A stretch of DNA of 8,570 nt, from assembly GCA_016288255.1 (NCBI GenBank), contig JAEEYS010000094.1:1-8570 (forward strand). Reading direction: 5' to 3'. This document shows positions 5,969 to 8,570 of this stretch, piece by piece; within the stretch, counting starts at the first letter, position 1; every line of letters begins with the position of its first letter. The notes below the pieces were generated by a model. That model made no database searches, was not told where the DNA came from, and saw only the letters and a list, made by a program, of their open reading frames with translations. The stretch is from Bacillota bacterium. GTDB taxonomy: Bacteria > Bacillota > Tb-RUG-66. A program made the position numbers and the translations under genes.

Positions 5969-6772
5969 TTATAACAAAAACCGATGGATTACTTCCGCCA
6001 CACCGTTTCGTTTGTCCTCCAGCGTGATATAATCCGCTCTTTCCTTTACCGTATCCTGACTGTTTTCCATGGCTACGCCAAGGCCGGCATATTCTATCAT
6101 CTCAATATCATTTTCATTGTCCCCGATAGCAATGATCTCTTCTCTTCGGAACCCATGCCGTTTGGCCAAAAAAGCCAGCGCCTTACCTTTTGAAGCGCCG
6201 GGCGGCAGTATTTCCAAAAAACAGCGGCTGCCGTAAAAATAGACCATATACGGTTTCGGGTCTAAAGCTTCTTTGATCTTCTCCCGCGCCGCTTCCATAT
6301 GCTCCATATCGCCGATCAGCAGAACCCTGGAAGCTTCTTCCTTCAGTTCCCGCTCCACGTTTTCGATCGGAAAAATATGTTTCCACGCCCTGATCAAATA
6401 AGCCTTGAGTTCTTCTTCCGCATGTTTTGCCAGAATACCCCGCTCCGTATAGATTCCAAAAAACAGGTCTTCTCCCTCTACGATCTGATCGATCTGACAA
6501 ATCTGCTCTTTCGGCAAGACCAAATGGCGGATCCGCTCTTTCGTTTTGACATTCTCGATCAAAGCACCGTTATAATAAATAACATCCTTGGTGATATTCA
6601 ACTCCTTCACCACAGGATCTGCTTTATTGACGCCTCGTCCGGTAGCCAGGGTTACATAAATCCCTTTTTCTTCCGCCTTTTTGATCGCTTCTTTATTTTC
6701 TTCCGAAACAGATAAGCTCCCCCGCGGCAATAGAGTATCATCGATATCCATTACCAGCATTTTATACTTCAT
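5969..6772 (-). CDS. Cof-type HAD-IIB phosphatase
   Basis: A 267-residue cytoplasmic hydrolase of the haloacid dehalogenase superfamily; Cof/YidA-like members dephosphorylate sugar phosphates, flavin mononucleotide, pyridoxal phosphate or similar small substrates. All four motifs are present: motif I DIDDTLL with nucleophile Asp9 and acid/base Asp11; motif II LATGR with Thr44; motif III SKGKAL with Lys195; and motif IV GDNENDIEM with Asp218 and Asp222. The segment between motifs II and III (about 85-190) is the C2-type cap of the family, including LEILPPGASKG at 186-196. The physiological substrate cannot be told from sequence. ATG is preceded by AAAGGGG at 7-base spacing, and that SD overlaps the TAA of uvrC, so the gene is almost certainly cotranscribed with uvrC (12-base gap). 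Confidence 0.93.
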   Translation of the reverse strand: MKYKMLVMDIDDTLLPRGSLSVSEENKEAIKKAEEKGIYVTLATGRGVNKADPVVKELNITKDVIYYNGALIENVKTKERIRHLVLPKEQICQIDQIVEGEDLFFGIYTERGILAKHAEEELKAYLIRAWKHIFPIENVERELKEEASRVLLIGDMEHMEAAREKIKEALDPKPYMVYFYGSRCFLEILPPGASKGKALAFLAKRHGFRREEIIAIGDNENDIEMIEYAGLGVAMENSQDTVKERADYITLEDKRNGVAEVIHRFLL

Positions 6773-6784
6773 GATTGTTCCCCT

Positions 6785-8570
6785 TTAATGAAAATAATGG
6801 TAAATCGTCTCTGCCAGGTCTTTTGTGATAGAAGGTGTTTCCATCAATTCTTCCAGCGTCGCGCTTTTCATATTCTTCAAAGATCCGAATTTTAGCAAAA
6901 GCTTGTTTTTTCTCACTTTGCCGATCCCCGGGATCTGATCTAGTTCCGACTCTAAACTGCTCTTTGTCCGAAGCTCCCTATGAAACGTGATAGCGAACCT
7001 GTGGGCCTCATCTCTGACTCTTTGTACAAAATGCAGTTCTTCCGTATCTTTATCCAGTATGATGGGGTCTTTTTCTCCCACCAAAAAAATCTCTTCATTT
7101 TGTTTTGCCAGTCCAAAGGTAAAGATATTCCCATATCCCAGTTTTCCCATAGCGGCATGTGCGCGGCCCAACTGCCCTTTTCCGCCGTCGATCAGCACCA
7201 TATCCGGTAATTTACTGAATTTCGGCTTCTTTTCCTTGGCATTTTGGAACCGTCTTGTGATCACTTCTTCCATACTGGCAAAGTCATCATTGTCTCCCGA
7301 AACCGTCTTGATCTTAAACCGGCGATATTCGCTTTTTTTCGGGATCCCCTCTTCAAAAACGATCATAGAAGCCACGATATGGCTCCCCTGCATATTGGAA
7401 ATATCGTAGGCTTCTACCCGTCTCGGCGCTTCTTTTAATCCCAACGCTTTGGCCAGCAGACGAGGTCCTCTCATATTCTTGCTCTTTTCATCATCCATCT
7501 TGCGCAGTTCTTCTTTGGCATTTTCTTTTGCCATATCCAACAGCCTTTTCTTGTTTCCCCTTTGCGCGGTGTGAAGCGTTACTTTTCCCTGCCGTTTTTT
7601 ACTGAACACCGTTTCCAGCAATTCCTGGTCTTCCACTTTGACCGGGATCACAACTTCTTTCGGCACATAAGTCGCCATATGATAAAACTGCTTCAAAAAT
7701 TCCCCTATGATCTCCCGATCGCTTTTTTCTTCCACACCCATCATCATAAAGGGATCTCTTCCCAAGATCTTTCCGTCTCGGATAAAAAATACCATCACAC
7801 AGACCTGGTTATCCAGCCTGTCCAAATGGATCACATCCATATCCTCTTTTCCCAGTAGATCAGCGTTTTGCGTCACGTCCATCTTCTTTAAAGCTTCGAG
7901 CTGATCCCGATATTCCGCCGCTTTTTCAAAGCGCAGGTTCTCTGCCGCCTCTTCCATTTTTTCTTTCAATATCTTATTCAAATGATCCGTTTTTCCCAAC
8001 AGAAACAGGATACATTCTTCTATTTTTTTTCCATATTCCTCTTCCGAAATATATCCCATGCAAGGAGCGCTGCAGCGTTTGATGGAATAATTGAGACACG
8101 CCCGCTCCGGATTTTTGGAAAAAGTCTTACAGCTTCTGATCTTAAACAGATTTTTCAACACCTGGATCGTTTCTCTCACTGCCGTGGCATTGGTATAAGG
8201 CCCAAAATACCGGCTTCCGTCTTTGGTCAGCGTTCTGGTCAGTTCGATTCTCGGAAAAGTATCTTTCATCGTGATTTTGATATAAGGATACTTTTTATCA
8301 TCCTTCAGCCTGATATTGTACATAGGCTGAAACCGTTTGATCAGATTTGATTCCAAGATCAACGCTTCTTCTTCACTGGCCGTTATGATATATTCAATGT
8401 TTTCAATTTTAGAAACCAACAATCTGGTTTTGGCATCCAAGTTTCGGGAGGATTGAAAATACTGCCGCACCCGATTCCGCAAAAGCGAAGCTTTCCCCAC
8501 ATAAATCATGGGCCCGGTCTTGTCTTTCATCAAGTAGACACCGGGATTCCCCGGCAATCCGTCCAAAACA
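6785..8570 (-). CDS. uvrC: Excinuclease ABC subunit C, missing only its first codons at the right edge
   Basis: UvrC makes both incisions around a lesion in UvrABC nucleotide excision repair. About 595 residues are in the window. Numbering from the TTG codon at 8566: the GIY-YIG nuclease domain comes first (GVYLMKD 9-15, IYVGKASLLRNRV 21-33, catalytic Glu72 in LILESNLI). A four-cysteine set follows at 146, 157, 165 and 169 (SCKTF, ACLNY, RCSAPC), matching the iron-sulfur/zinc-type cluster of UvrC. The UVR motif that contacts UvrB is at about 200-228, and the RNase H-like nuclease has Asp388 (YDISNMQG), Asp460 (LIDGGKGQ) and His522 (RDEAHRF). Tandem helix-hairpin-helix motifs are at about 542-593 (IPGIGKVRKNKLL). 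Homologues have roughly ten residues before this point and the frame stays open to 8570, so the TTG at 8566 is probably an internal Leu codon. The promoter is outside the window. Confidence 0.97.
   Translation of the reverse strand, partial: VLDGLPGNPGVYLMKDKTGPMIYVGKASLLRNRVRQYFQSSRNLDAKTRLLVSKIENIEYIITASEEEALILESNLIKRFQPMYNIRLKDDKKYPYIKITMKDTFPRIELTRTLTKDGSRYFGPYTNATAVRETIQVLKNLFKIRSCKTFSKNPERACLNYSIKRCSAPCMGYISEEEYGKKIEECILFLLGKTDHLNKILKEKMEEAAENLRFEKAAEYRDQLEALKKMDVTQNADLLGKEDMDVIHLDRLDNQVCVMVFFIRDGKILGRDPFMMMGVEEKSDREIIGEFLKQFYHMATYVPKEVVIPVKVEDQELLETVFSKKRQGKVTLHTAQRGNKKRLLDMAKENAKEELRKMDDEKSKNMRGPRLLAKALGLKEAPRRVEAYDISNMQGSHIVASMIVFEEGIPKKSEYRRFKIKTVSGDNDDFASMEEVITRRFQNAKEKKPKFSKLPDMVLIDGGKGQLGRAHAAMGKLGYGNIFTFGLAKQNEEIFLVGEKDPIILDKDTEELHFVQRVRDEAHRFAITFHRELRTKSSLESELDQIPGIGKVRKNKLLLKFGSLKNMKSATLEELMETPSITKDLAETIYHYFH

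Noticed and set aside
5957..5969. AAAGAG-G-CTCTTT repeat after the HAD gene as a terminator
   Set aside because: The stem is short with almost no loop and is followed by GAAAAGG rather than a T-tract.
6183..6500. Minus-strand open frame of 105 codons in another frame of the HAD gene
   Set aside because: Its product is rich in Gly and Arg without domain sense, while the overlapping HAD frame has all catalytic motifs.
8564..8566. TTG at 8566 as the uvrC start
   Set aside because: The frame stays open to the window edge and homologues carry about ten more residues, so the true start is likely outside.
1..8570. CRISPR arrays, tRNA or rRNA genes, insertion sequences, integrase sites
   Set aside because: No direct-repeat array, cloverleaf-like segment, transposase-like frame or flanking terminal repeats were seen; nearly all the sequence is accounted for by protein genes.

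Overview
The window is a compact, single-strand block of bacterial chromosome. All seven genes read on the minus strand, gaps are short, mRNAs are purine-rich, and Shine-Dalgarno (SD) sites of the AGGAGG/GAGGTG type are strong. The base composition is moderately AT-rich. Together with a PHP-domain PolX, a type II MurB, a DUF4080-like B12/radical SAM protein and a Lachnospiraceae-style solute-binding lipoprotein, this suggests a Clostridia-type Firmicute. That placement is inference from protein style; there is no rRNA in the window.

In transcription order (right to left), the first unit is uvrC (its first codons lie beyond the right edge), a Cof-type HAD phosphatase, an orphan family-1-type solute-binding lipoprotein, and murB. 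It ends at a clear intrinsic terminator (about 3748-3777). A second unit starts at a TATAAT box near 3670 and reads a cobalamin-binding radical SAM protein, polX, and the 5' part of nth (endonuclease III), which runs off the left edge. The only intergenic space above 100 bases is 3637-3799, which holds the terminator and this promoter.

The genes combine DNA repair (UvrC for nucleotide excision repair; PolX and Nth for base excision repair) with peptidoglycan precursor synthesis (MurB) and less defined metabolic or surface functions. The most notable point is that PolX keeps a complete PHP nuclease metal site while both aspartates of the polymerase DxD motif are replaced (Lys and Ser). Its stop region overlaps the nth start by 10 bases. 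The sequence thus suggests a repair nuclease coupled to a glycosylase/AP lyase rather than a gap-filling polymerase. Other points are an approximately threefold excess of GATC, an unexplained orphan lipoprotein between repair and cell-wall genes, and non-ATG starts sharing one leader motif. I see no mobile element, CRISPR array, tRNA or rRNA.
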